A DNA stretch of 64,000 nucleotides, from the NCBI GenBank assembly GCA_900299185.1, contig OMIV01000293.1:1-64000 (forward strand), written 5' to 3'. A program made the position numbers and the translations under genes. This DNA comes from Planctomycetaceae bacterium (GTDB taxonomy: Bacteria > Planctomycetota > Planctomycetia > Planctomycetales > Planctomycetaceae). Below are positions 1-7,866 of this stretch, in pieces. The notes under the pieces were generated by a model. It did no database searches. It saw only the letters and a program-made list of their open reading frames with translations, and was not told where the DNA came from. The number at the start of each line of letters is the position of its first letter. Within the stretch, counting starts at the first letter, position 1.

Positions 1-26
1 CCTCTCCCCGGTGTACCGGGGCGAGG
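1..26. repeat. GC-rich hairpin in the cheB linker
   Basis: CCCCGG at 6-11 pairs with CCGGGG at 16-21 around a TGTA loop. CCTC at 1-4 extends the stem with GAGG at 23-26 after one mismatch. In the cheB frame it encodes a proline/glycine stretch between the expected receiver and catalytic domains, so it may be a repeat tolerated in a flexible linker. The left edge may continue outside the window. Confidence 0.4.
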
Positions 27-341
27 GGAGCAGGACTTCGTCGGTGGCGCATCATCGCGGCGACGACCGAGCACGCGCGATGTCGTCGTCATCGGAGCCT
101 CAACCGGCGGGCCGTCGGCATTGCGAGAACTGCTCAGCGAACTCCCCGCCGAATTCCCCTTCCCGATCATCGTTGTGCAGCACTTGCCGCCGACTTTCAC
201 GAAGGCATTGGCACAGCAACTCGATCGACAGCTTGAACTCCGAGTCAAAGAAGCCGAGCACGGCGAGCTGCTTGAATCCGGTGTCGTTTTCATTGCACCC
301 GGCGAGAAGCATTTGCTTGTGAATTACGGTGTCTCAAGTGG

Positions 342-484
342 CGTAGGGTGGGACCAGCAGCCGACCGACCGACTGGTGGGCCGGCGCTAGCCGAATCCGT
401 TCGACCATCAACAAGACGTTCGCAACCGTTTGATGTCGGCGGCGCCGGCCCACCAATCGAGCGTCGAGCTTGTCCCCCCCTACG
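342..484. mobile_element. MITE-like palindromic insertion in cheB
   Basis: The ends are imperfect inverted repeats: CGTAGGGTGGGACCA at 342-356 against TGTCCCCCCCTACG at 471-484. Inside them lies a perfect 14-bp inverted pair, TGGTGGGCCGGCGC at 374-387 and GCGCCGGCCCACCA at 442-455. The element encodes no protein of its own and sits where CheB should have a short surface loop. It keeps the reading frame but carries a TAG stop. No clear target-site duplication is visible. It resembles non-autonomous elements or REP-like repeats moved by an enzyme encoded elsewhere; that origin is inferred. Confidence 0.65.
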
Positions 485-920
485 TGTGCCTCACGATCGA
501 ACTCAGCGACGGCCCGAAGATCGACGGCAACCGACCAGCGATCGACGTGACGTTGCAATCGGTGACTCAAACCTGCGGAGCCCGAGCGACTGGAATTCTT
601 CTCACAGGCATGGGCGAGGACGGAGCCGAGGGCCTCAGTCTGCTGAGGAAGAAAGGCGGGACGACGTTTGCTCAAAGCGAAGAGTCGTGCATCGTCTTCG
701 GCATGCCGAAACGAGCGATTGAACTCGACGCCGCCCAGCACATCGGCAGCCCGCAGGAGATTGGGCGGCAGCTTGCAATGCAGGTCGACGAGCGCAGTTC
801 GTTTAACCGCTACGTCAACGGTGTGCGCGCGAATGCGGGAGCGAACGCCGTTGTCGCGACCGCGATCACGCCGTCGGCATAGAGGCTAAATCGACTACGG
901 TCATTCAATTCACAAAACAC

Positions 921-997
921 ATTCGTCGCATAAGTCCTATTCGTCCCATCGGTCCTCTGAAGGCATCCATGGGACTTATGGGAGGCATGCGACGAAT
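921..997. repeat. Inverted repeat (ATTCGTCGCAT / ATGCGACGAAT)
   Basis: ATTCGTCGCAT at 921-931 is the exact reverse complement of ATGCGACGAAT at 987-997. The DNA between them is rich in further partial complements built on CATAAGTCC/GGACTTATG. It occupies the space between cheB and the CheW-like gene and looks like a small dispersed palindromic repeat. It contains an in-frame ATG at 969 that should not be taken as the gene start. Confidence 0.55.
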
Positions 998-1049
998 GGG
1001 AAATGAAACCAAGAGCCCCATCGTCGCAGCCCTGAAGAGAGCCAACATC

Positions 1050-2120
1050 ATGCGAAAGCAAACTGCGATCGAACTCGTGCGCATCATTCGATGTGCCATT
1101 GGCTCGGAGACGTACTGCCTTGAAATGTCGTCGGTCGACAGCGTGGCGGAAGCCTCATTGATCCAACGCTTCAATCAGACGACCAAGAACGAGCAAGTCG
1201 GAATCATCTCGATCGAGACTGGCGATGTTCCCGTCTATCGGCTCTGTGATCGACTTGATCGGCAAGTCGTCGAGACGGCTGATCGGCAGCACGTTGTCAT
1301 ACTGAAATCGAGCTTTGGTCGTTGGGCCATTCAAGTCGACTCCGTGTCGCGCGTGACTCAGGTACGAGTCGACCAAATTGTGCGTGTGCCCGAAGTGGTG
1401 ATGGACCCCACACGCAACGTCTTCAAAGGCGTGGTGGTGTTCTCGGGAGGATCGCATTCGGACATCGCGACTGAGACTTCGCGGTTTCTGATCGACCGAG
1501 AATCCGACAAGACTGCAACTGAAGCTGCCGAAGAATCCGCCAGTATCTCGCTGTTACTTTCATCCGAGCGGCTGCATCCAGATGCGAAGCCGCTGCAAGT
1601 TGAGGACTCAGATGAAACACATCATCGAACGCATCCACTCCTGACCGCTGAGTCACAAAATGAGCCCGCAACAAAGTCCACGCGGAAGGGACAAGTGGTG
1701 GTGCTCTCTGTCACCGATGCCGTCGAACTCAATCAACACTGCTGCGTGGGTCTCAGCATGGCTCAGGTTCTGGAAGTCGTCGCCACGTTGCCGACAATCC
1801 CCGTGCCCACTGCTCCCAGCTTTGTGTTGGGTCTTGCGTTCTGGCGCAATCAGCCCGTTCCGTTGCTGAATTTGGCCGAGCGATTTGGCTTGAACGGCGA
1901 CATCAAGAATCGCCGACTCGTGATCGCACGCGGCACGGAATCCAGCGACCTCATCGCCTTCCCCGTGGAGAGTTCCATCCGCGCACTGAAGCTACCACTC
2001 GAAGCCAAGCCCTGCCTCGTTCCGGTAGGAGTCCGCCCTGATCTCGTGCGAGGCGCGTATGAGTTGCAGCAAGAAACTCTCGTCGTGCCTGATCTGCATC
2101 GAGTGCTGGCTTCGGTCTAG
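1050..2120 (+). CDS. CheW-like scaffold protein with two CheW domains
   Basis: Predicted chemosensory coupling protein, 356 residues, linking receptors to a CheA kinase in the cytoplasm. The first CheW-like domain covers about residues 6-150 and the second about 218-355 (ending AYELQQETLVVPDLHRVL), joined by an acidic, poorly conserved linker. The start at 1050 is preferred because the earlier in-frame ATG at 969 lies in a palindromic repeat. Typical CheW proteins have one domain of about 150 residues; tandem forms occur in large chemosensory clusters. It follows the damaged cheB. Its stop codon shares the CTAG at 2117-2120 with the stop of the convergent phosphatase gene. The family is fairly sure; the pathway is inferred from context. 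Confidence 0.8.
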   Translation: MRKQTAIELVRIIRCAIGSETYCLEMSSVDSVAEASLIQRFNQTTKNEQVGIISIETGDVPVYRLCDRLDRQVVETADRQHVVILKSSFGRWAIQVDSVSRVTQVRVDQIVRVPEVVMDPTRNVFKGVVVFSGGSHSDIATETSRFLIDRESDKTATEAAEESASISLLLSSERLHPDAKPLQVEDSDETHHRTHPLLTAESQNEPATKSTRKGQVVVLSVTDAVELNQHCCVGLSMAQVLEVVATLPTIPVPTAPSFVLGLAFWRNQPVPLLNLAERFGLNGDIKNRRLVIARGTESSDLIAFPVESSIRALKLPLEAKPCLVPVGVRPDLVRGAYELQQETLVVPDLHRVLASV

Positions 2121-2536
2121 GTCTTGCGCAGCGCCGTCAGCAGTTCGGACCAGAAGCCAGGCGAGACGTTGCAGTGGTGGCGTTCGGCGACCTCTTTCAG
2201 GACTGACTCGGGAGAGGTATTGCGAACTCGAGCGACGGCTGCCGAGACGATGCACGGCGAGCGACTTAGTCCGGCGCCGCAGACGACCATTGTCGGACGA
2301 CCGGCGCGAATGAGTTGCTCAACGGTCAGCACTGCGAGCTTCAGAAGTTCGTAGGGATTGCCCACTCCGTCCGAGATTGGAATGCGGCAGTAAACCATGT
2401 CGCGTCCCAAAGTCGCGGGCGGTTCAGAAGCTGCGAAGTCCACGACTGCTTCGACACCAAGGTCATACAACCGCCGCAAATCACGAGACTCGTGGACGAC
2501 TCCCACCCACAACTTCTCTGGCAGCACCTCGGTCAT
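2117..2536 (-). CDS. Dual-specificity protein phosphatase-like protein
   Basis: A 139-residue cysteine-based phosphatase. The P-loop is CGAGLSRSP with Cys86 and Arg92 in exact CX5R spacing. Asp56 in ISDGVGN is a candidate general acid. The usual histidine before the catalytic cysteine is valine here (VVCGAG), a mild departure from the classical HCX5R motif. It would hydrolyse phosphate esters on proteins or small molecules in the cytoplasm. The ATG at 2536 starts just before the conserved LWVGVVHESRDL segment. It is convergent with, and overlaps by four bases, the CheW-like gene. A role in chemosensory dephosphorylation is possible but not shown. Confidence 0.75.
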   Translation of the reverse strand: MTEVLPEKLWVGVVHESRDLRRLYDLGVEAVVDFAASEPPATLGRDMVYCRIPISDGVGNPYELLKLAVLTVEQLIRAGRPTMVVCGAGLSRSPCIVSAAVARVRNTSPESVLKEVAERHHCNVSPGFWSELLTALRKT

Positions 2537-2746
2537 GTCAGCTCTTTCGGAAGTGGTTTCGCTCTGGAACTCAATCAGTCCGACAGATGGCTGCTGACGA
2601 TTCTCCCTCGTCAGCCATCGTTGGCCTGATGAAATCGAGCGGCAGGTTAGACGAGCGATCCGTTGAAGATCACTCGTCCGAACCTGCGACACTTCGATGT
2701 AGCGAATCTTCCAAATGTGGATGCCATCTCAGAGCGACCAATCGAT

Positions 2747-5302
2747 TCACTCCGCTGGAAACGGCACGGCGATGTCTTTCATCTCGAAGGGGAACGCCTT
2801 CGGTTCACCCGTTCGATCGGTCATCTTGATGCGAATCGATTTGATCGATCGACCGTTCGGCAACGCTGCGAAGCCAAAGGTCTGGCTCGAACTGCTCGAC
2901 TGATTGCGATTCGCTTTGCCTTGAGGTGCGTTGCCAAAGCCAGCTCCACCACCAAAACCACTGCCACTGGAACTACCACCTGCCGAGCCGCCGCCGACGG
3001 AAGGATGAATGCCACCGGCATCGTCTTCGATCGTGACGTCAAACGCGCCGAAGGAGTCGGTCAGCACTTTGAATTGTTCTTCAAACGTGCGTGCTCGCTT
3101 CTGTCGAGTCGTCTGCGGCAAGCTCACCGCGACCTGAATGCCGTTGGGACCTTGAGTCACAGACTCGATGCCGAACGACTCGCCGTCGACCTTTTGGCTT
3201 TGCTTCTGAGTCCCTTGGAACTCAGCCACCAACATACGACCTGGCGTCACGAGGAGCTCGCCTTTGAGCGACGCCAACTTCGCGACCTGTTGCAATTCTT
3301 CCAGGTAGACCGTCGACGTTCCGGGTGTTGAGGCTTCAAATTCAAGACACCGAAGATTGATCGGGTTATCGGCCTGATGTTCGATCTGCTGGCCGTTCTC
3401 GCCAGTGGCGATGAGCTTCGGACTGATCTCCACGATGCCACTCACGGCACTCCCGTTGACTCGATTGGTCGATGACTTGCCTTTGCCAACTGAGGCCACG
3501 CGACCGCCCGTTGGTTCGATGTCGAAGGCCAAAGCCAGAGTCGGATTGAAAGCTCGACCGCCCGTTGAAGTACCGCCGCTGGTGAATGTGCCCCCGCCAG
3601 AGTTGCTGAAGCCACCGGCGTTGCCGAAGCCATTTGCCAAGCCTCCACCAATTCCATTTCCGAACGGCGTGACCTGGGTCGTGACTTGAGGTTGCCCGTT
3701 GCTGCCGGAGCGCGACGACTGCGTCACCATCTGGCCGTTGCCTTTGGCGAACAGCCGACCGGGGTCCATCTTGATCGACTTCTCCATGCGAGCGACGCCG
3801 TCCGCCTTCCTGAGCGTGATCGTGTAATCGCCCGCCGTTGCTACATACGGAGAAGTCTTGGCCGCAGCGGGTTTGCCAGCTTTGGCATCATCAGCCTGCA
3901 CCGCCGGGACAGCCTCTTCGGGCTTCGCAACGGGATCAGGCTTGGCGTTCTTGGCTTCAACGCTCGGACGTTTGGTCGGACGACGATTGTCGGCAACGAG
4001 CACTTCACTCGAAGCCTTCACAACGGGATGCTCGGGTGCGGACTCTGAGTTTTGAGTCTGTCCCAATTGAGCCATCAACAACGAACTGCCTGCCAGCGCG
4101 GCGACGATTAGAGACGCGGACATGACGAACCTCCGAGAGAAGTGAAAGCGCGAACGCGCAGACGGACGAACGATGAACTCGGGCAGCGCGGCCAATCGCG
4201 GCTGCTCGACATGAGCCAAACATTGCTGCAACACCACGGCGACTTCCGCCGCCGATTGAAACCGTGCGACTGGCTGCTTCGCGAGCAGTCGTGACAGCAC
4301 GACTTCCAGCCACGAGGGCATCTCGGGATTGAGATCTCTGAGCGGTGGCGGCGAGTGATCAATGACTTTGCGAATGGCTCCGTAACCCGTCGCGGCGCGG
4401 AACGGAGATCGGCCCGTGCAAGCTTCGTAAAGCACACTGCCCAAGCTGAAGAGGTCCGTGCGATAGTCAAGCGGCTCATCACGCGCTTGCTCGGGCGACA
4501 TGTATTCGGGAGTGCCCAGCAACGTGTCCGAACCAGTGAGCCGAATGTCGTCGACAGCGCGAGCCAAACCGAAGTCAGTGATCTTCACGCGTTCGACTTC
4601 AGACTCGAGCAAGATGTTGGCAGGCTTGATGTCGCGATGCATCAGGCCCTGCGCGTGAGCGGCCGCCAAGCCTTGAGCGACTTGCAGACCGATCCGCAAA
4701 ACTTCGCGCAGTGACAACGCCCCGCGTTGAGCGATCCGCTTCTGCAAAGACTCGCCACGCACAAAGGTCATCACCAGGTACGGCATGCCCTGCCATTCCG
4801 AGATCGCATGAATGCCCACCACGTTTTCGTGCAGAACTGCGGCAGAGGATCGAGCTTCGCGGACGAACCGCTGCTTCGCCGCACCCGAGGCCAAATACAG
4901 CGGCGCGAGCAGCTTGATTGCGACGTACCGATTGAGCGGTGCGTCGAACCCCTTGAAGACGATCCCCATGCCGCCGCGTCCCAACAGACCGACGATCTCG
5001 TAAGTCCCAATTCGACCCAACATGCGCGGGTCATCACTGGGCCCCAGCAACTTTTGATAGCACTCCAAATCATGCCGCATCGAAGCTCGCGCAGGACTCA
5101 CTTCGAGCTCATCACCGTTGCTCAATGACGACTGCAACTCGCTCCACTCATCAGGACTAGCCGCTTGCCGATCCAGCTCCGCTCGGCATCGAGCGCACTC
5201 ATCCAAATGAGACTCGAACGCATGACATTCAAAGTCGCCCAACGTGCCTGCGATGAAGTCGGCGACGCGTTGCGGATCACACGCAGTCGTTCGCGCGGTC
5301 AT
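2747..5302 (-). CDS. Membrane serine/threonine protein kinase with N-terminal zinc finger
   Basis: An 851-residue Hanks-type kinase. Residues 1-45 hold an anti-sigma-like zinc-binding segment with His32, Cys36 and Cys39 in HX3CX2C spacing, plus Cys26. The kinase domain runs from about 98 to 365: glycine loop GLLGRGGMG, Lys130 in VAIK, HRDIKPAN at 222-229, DFG at 243-245 and GTPEYMSPEQ. One membrane helix lies at about 392-412. A glycine-rich segment and an unrecognised C-terminal region, presumably extracytoplasmic, follow. The start codon overlaps the stop of the upstream ECF sigma gene (ATGA), implying co-translation. The likely role is control of that sigma factor, with the zinc finger as sigma-binding module and the kinase as signal relay. 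The kinase call is certain; the sigma target is inferred. Confidence 0.9.
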   Translation of the reverse strand: MTARTTACDPQRVADFIAGTLGDFECHAFESHLDECARCRAELDRQAASPDEWSELQSSLSNGDELEVSPARASMRHDLECYQKLLGPSDDPRMLGRIGTYEIVGLLGRGGMGIVFKGFDAPLNRYVAIKLLAPLYLASGAAKQRFVREARSSAAVLHENVVGIHAISEWQGMPYLVMTFVRGESLQKRIAQRGALSLREVLRIGLQVAQGLAAAHAQGLMHRDIKPANILLESEVERVKITDFGLARAVDDIRLTGSDTLLGTPEYMSPEQARDEPLDYRTDLFSLGSVLYEACTGRSPFRAATGYGAIRKVIDHSPPPLRDLNPEMPSWLEVVLSRLLAKQPVARFQSAAEVAVVLQQCLAHVEQPRLAALPEFIVRPSARSRFHFSRRFVMSASLIVAALAGSSLLMAQLGQTQNSESAPEHPVVKASSEVLVADNRRPTKRPSVEAKNAKPDPVAKPEEAVPAVQADDAKAGKPAAAKTSPYVATAGDYTITLRKADGVARMEKSIKMDPGRLFAKGNGQMVTQSSRSGSNGQPQVTTQVTPFGNGIGGGLANGFGNAGGFSNSGGGTFTSGGTSTGGRAFNPTLALAFDIEPTGGRVASVGKGKSSTNRVNGSAVSGIVEISPKLIATGENGQQIEHQADNPINLRCLEFEASTPGTSTVYLEELQQVAKLASLKGELLVTPGRMLVAEFQGTQKQSQKVDGESFGIESVTQGPNGIQVAVSLPQTTRQKRARTFEEQFKVLTDSFGAFDVTIEDDAGGIHPSVGGGSAGGSSSGSGFGGGAGFGNAPQGKANRNQSSSSSQTFGFAALPNGRSIKSIRIKMTDRTGEPKAFPFEMKDIAVPFPAE

Positions 5303-5889
5303 GACTCGTCCTCCAACAATTCTTCCACCTTCGCACGAATGCGCTGCATGACTCTCGTGCGAGCAATGTAGACCGCACCGATGCTTTTGCCCGTTCGAGC
5401 CGCCGCAACTTCGGGCGATTGACCTTCCACTGCTGTCAGCCAAAACGCATCCCACGTGGCCGGTTGAAACTCATCGCGAACTTGTTGAGCAGCCCAGTGC
5501 AACGTCTCGCGCCGCCACTCGCGATCGAAGGCTTCCGAGTCTCTCTGCGGTAACTCGGAAAGCACTTCGAACGCGGCAGTGCCACCAACGGCAGCATCTC
5601 TCGGAGTACGAGTCAGAGCATTCAGAGTCGCATTACGAACGACTCGCTGCAGCCACGTGCGAAACCGAGCTCGCTTCTCATCCTGCTGCCAGCGCTTGAT
5701 GTTCTTAGCCACGGACATCAGCACCTTCTGAGCAAGATCTTCAGCATCTTCAGCCTGTAATCCTTTTGCCACCGCCAACCGCACGATGACCGGCCGGTAG
5801 ATGGCCGAGAACTCGTCCCACGCCTCCGCATCCGTCCCGGCCTGCACTCGCCGAATCAAACTCGGTCGTGTCTCCGGGTTGATGGACAT
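5299..5889 (-). CDS. ECF-type RNA polymerase sigma factor (planctomycete type)
   Basis: A 196-residue sigma-70 family factor with region 2 at about 20-90 (EDAEDLAQKVLMSVAKN) and a region 4-like helix-turn-helix at about 140-185 (SPEVAAARTGKSIGAVYIARTR). It directs RNA polymerase to specific promoters. Its last codons overlap the start of the zinc-finger kinase gene by four bases, so both come from one transcript. Sigma factors paired with membrane kinases instead of classical anti-sigma factors are frequent in planctomycetes. No target promoter was identified. The long upstream region shared with a divergent DUF1501 gene could hold its own promoter. Confidence 0.88.
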   Translation of the reverse strand: MSINPETRPSLIRRVQAGTDAEAWDEFSAIYRPVIVRLAVAKGLQAEDAEDLAQKVLMSVAKNIKRWQQDEKRARFRTWLQRVVRNATLNALTRTPRDAAVGGTAAFEVLSELPQRDSEAFDREWRRETLHWAAQQVRDEFQPATWDAFWLTAVEGQSPEVAAARTGKSIGAVYIARTRVMQRIRAKVEELLEDES

Positions 5890-6285
5890 TGCAAGCCGCT
5901 CCGAATTCTGAAGGCAAACAACACGCTTAGCAGTCGTACCAACAAGATTGATCGAGACAAGCTCACGTCGTTGATCGCACGACTCGAAAATAGAGTCGAA
6001 CCAGACCGCCGACGCGGGAAGCTCGCATCTGATTGAAGATTGCTCGGGAGATCCACACGCCGCGAGCCGATTTCTTTCACGACTTTCTGAGAGTTGTGAC
6101 CATGACTCGCAAATCTGCCTTCGCCGCTTGCTCGCTCGTTGCAGGACAACCTAAGAATTCCGAAGCTTTCGAAACTGCCATTGGCCGCCACATTCCTCTC
6201 GGGAACTCAAATCCATCAGTGCTCGCTCAAGCCGTAGCACTCCCCGACCCTTCGCCGACTTTTGACTCTCACTAAGAGCACTCCC
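5890..6285. other. Intergenic region between divergent sigma and DUF1501 genes
   Basis: 396 bases without a convincing gene. It must carry promoters for both flanking genes, but no clear -35/-10 pair or inverted repeat stands out. A possible short plus-strand reading frame ending at 6275 has no recognisable features. Confidence 0.4.
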
Positions 6286-7740
6286 ATGAATCATCCCGAG
6301 CAATCTTTGATCGACGCGACACGGCGACAGTTCTTTGCGAACGCCGGCTTTTCGATTGGTTCGATCGGGCTCGCGTCGATGCTCGCGCGAGGTTCGGCCA
6401 ACGCTGCAACGACGGATGCCAATCCTCGCGCGACGAATCCGTTAGCCCCGCTCAAAGGACATCACACTCCCAAAGCCAAGCAAGCGGTCTTCCTGTTTAT
6501 GGCCGGAGGACCATCTCATTTGGAGCTATTCGATGAAAAGCCCAAGCTGAAGGAACTCGACGGCCAAGTCATTCCCAAGTCCTATGTCGAAGGCAAGCGG
6601 TTCGCCTTCATCAAGCAAGACGCGAAGCTGTTGGGATCGAGGCGAAAGTTCTTCCGCTGTGGTCAATCCGGCGCCGCAATTTCCGAATGCTTGCCCGCGT
6701 TGCAGAAGATCGCCGACGACATCTGCATCATCCGCAGCATGAAGACCGAGGTCTTTAATCACGGCCCAGCCAAGCTCTACATGAACACGGGCTTTGAACG
6801 ATTCATGGGGCGACCATCAATGGGCTCATGGATCACTTATGGCATCGGCAGCGAAGCTGATGACCTGCCCGGTTTCGTGGTGTTGCACTCGGGTCCGCGC
6901 GGACCGCGCGGAGGCACACCGTTGTGGGCCAGCGGCTTCCTCCCAACGACTTATCAAGGTGTACCACTTCTTCCAGGAGCGGACCCCATTCTCAATCTCT
7001 CCACCCCGCCCGGCATCAGCGCCGAGCAACAGACAGACTTCGTCAGCACGATTAAGGACCTCAACGCTTTGAGGCTGCAACAAGTCGGAGATCCTGAAAT
7101 CGCCACTCGCATTGCAAGTTACGAGATGGCTTATCGCATGCAGTCGAGTGCTCCCGAGCTCATGGATCTATCGGGCGAGACCAAAGAAACGTTAGCGATG
7201 TATGGCATTCAAGATGTGTCCAAACCGAGCTTCGCGCGGAACTGTCTGTTGGCTCGACGATTGATCGAACGAGGTTGCCGCTTCGTGCAGCTCTATCACA
7301 CGGACTGGGATCATCACGGCAATCCCGGCACGGAACTCGGCAAGTCGCTCGACAAGATCTGCGGTGAAGTCGACCAACCCTCGGCAGCACTGGTGCAAGA
7401 CCTCAAAGCTCGCGGTCTGCTCGACGAAACGATGGTCGTCTGGGGTGGAGAATTCGGACGCACGCCTCAAGGCGAACCGCGCGATTTGATTGGTCGCGAT
7501 CATCACATCGATGCGTTCTCAATGTGGGTGGCTGGCGGCGGATTTAAAGTCGGCCAAACGATCGGGCAAACCGACGAGCTCGGTTACTACACCGTCGAAG
7601 ATCAAGTCCACGTCCACGACTTGCAGGCCACTGTGCTGCATCAATTAGGACTCGATCACCTCAAGCTGACCTTCCGCTTCCAAGGCCGCGACTACCGCCT
7701 AACGGACGTCGGAGGCAACGTCGTAGCGAAGCTGATCTGA
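6286..7740 (+). CDS. DUF1501 family protein, Tat-exported
   Basis: A 484-residue member of the DUF1501 family, related in fold to sulfatase/alkaline phosphatase-type hydrolases and expanded in planctomycetes. A twin-arginine signal (TRRQFF then a hydrophobic stretch, ending near ANAA) points to export of a folded protein. Conserved blocks include FLFMAGGPSHLELFD, NCLLARRLIERGCRFVQLYH, VWGGEFGRTP and the C-terminal HVHDLQATVLHQLGLDH. The ATG at 6286 is preferred over a TTG at 6262 because AAGAG lies upstream and the Tat motif falls at the usual distance. The usual DUF1549/DUF1553 partner gene is absent here. Catalytic role and substrate are unknown. Confidence 0.88.
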   Translation: MNHPEQSLIDATRRQFFANAGFSIGSIGLASMLARGSANAATTDANPRATNPLAPLKGHHTPKAKQAVFLFMAGGPSHLELFDEKPKLKELDGQVIPKSYVEGKRFAFIKQDAKLLGSRRKFFRCGQSGAAISECLPALQKIADDICIIRSMKTEVFNHGPAKLYMNTGFERFMGRPSMGSWITYGIGSEADDLPGFVVLHSGPRGPRGGTPLWASGFLPTTYQGVPLLPGADPILNLSTPPGISAEQQTDFVSTIKDLNALRLQQVGDPEIATRIASYEMAYRMQSSAPELMDLSGETKETLAMYGIQDVSKPSFARNCLLARRLIERGCRFVQLYHTDWDHHGNPGTELGKSLDKICGEVDQPSAALVQDLKARGLLDETMVVWGGEFGRTPQGEPRDLIGRDHHIDAFSMWVAGGGFKVGQTIGQTDELGYYTVEDQVHVHDLQATVLHQLGLDHLKLTFRFQGRDYRLTDVGGNVVAKLI

Positions 7741-7775
7741 GTGCGAGTAGCGTCTCATGCACTTTCTGAAATGAG

Positions 7776-7852
7776 CTCACGCAGAGGCGCGGGGATCGCA
7801 GTGGTAAATCGAGAGTTGGCTCTTCTCCGCGACCTCTGCGCCTCTGCGTGAG
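7776..7852. repeat. Palindromic dispersed repeat, copy 1 (CTCACGCAGAGGCGC)
   Basis: CTCACGCAGAGGCGC at 7776-7790 is the exact reverse complement of GCGCCTCTGCGTGAG at 7838-7852. Related copies lie at 56333-56413 and about 63141-63210, always between genes. Here it separates the convergent DUF1501 and ligase genes, so it might also act as a transcription end structure. Confidence 0.7.
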
Positions 7853-7866
7853 AATGTCTTCCCGCG

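Larger units (their letters stand above)
1..882 (+). pseudogene. cheB: cheB catalytic domain, 5'-truncated by the window edge and split by an insertion
   Basis: Chemotaxis protein-glutamate methylesterase, which removes methyl groups from chemoreceptors. The frame is open from base 1, so the receiver domain lies upstream of the window. The catalytic serine is in GASTGG (codon 100-102), the histidine in VVQHLPP (codon 181-183) and the aspartate in GMGEDGAEG (codon 619-621). Between HLLVN and LSDGPKIDG a normal CheB has only a short loop. Here about 150 bp of palindromic DNA intervenes and adds an in-frame TAG at 388-390, while both sides stay in the same frame. Translation would stop before the aspartate, so the enzyme is probably inactive unless readthrough occurs. 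Reinitiation at 430 or 433 would give a fragment without serine or histidine. The downstream CheW-like gene supports a chemosensory locus. Identity is secure; loss of function is inferred. Confidence 0.85.

Noticed and set aside
334-741. Minus-strand frame across cheB and the palindromic insert
   Set aside because: It reads through both the element and the conserved CheB catalytic region in the wrong direction and lacks protein features.
6033-6275. Short plus-strand frame upstream of the DUF1501 gene
   Set aside because: It needs a TTG start, has no domain or signal and shows no coding pattern beyond chance.
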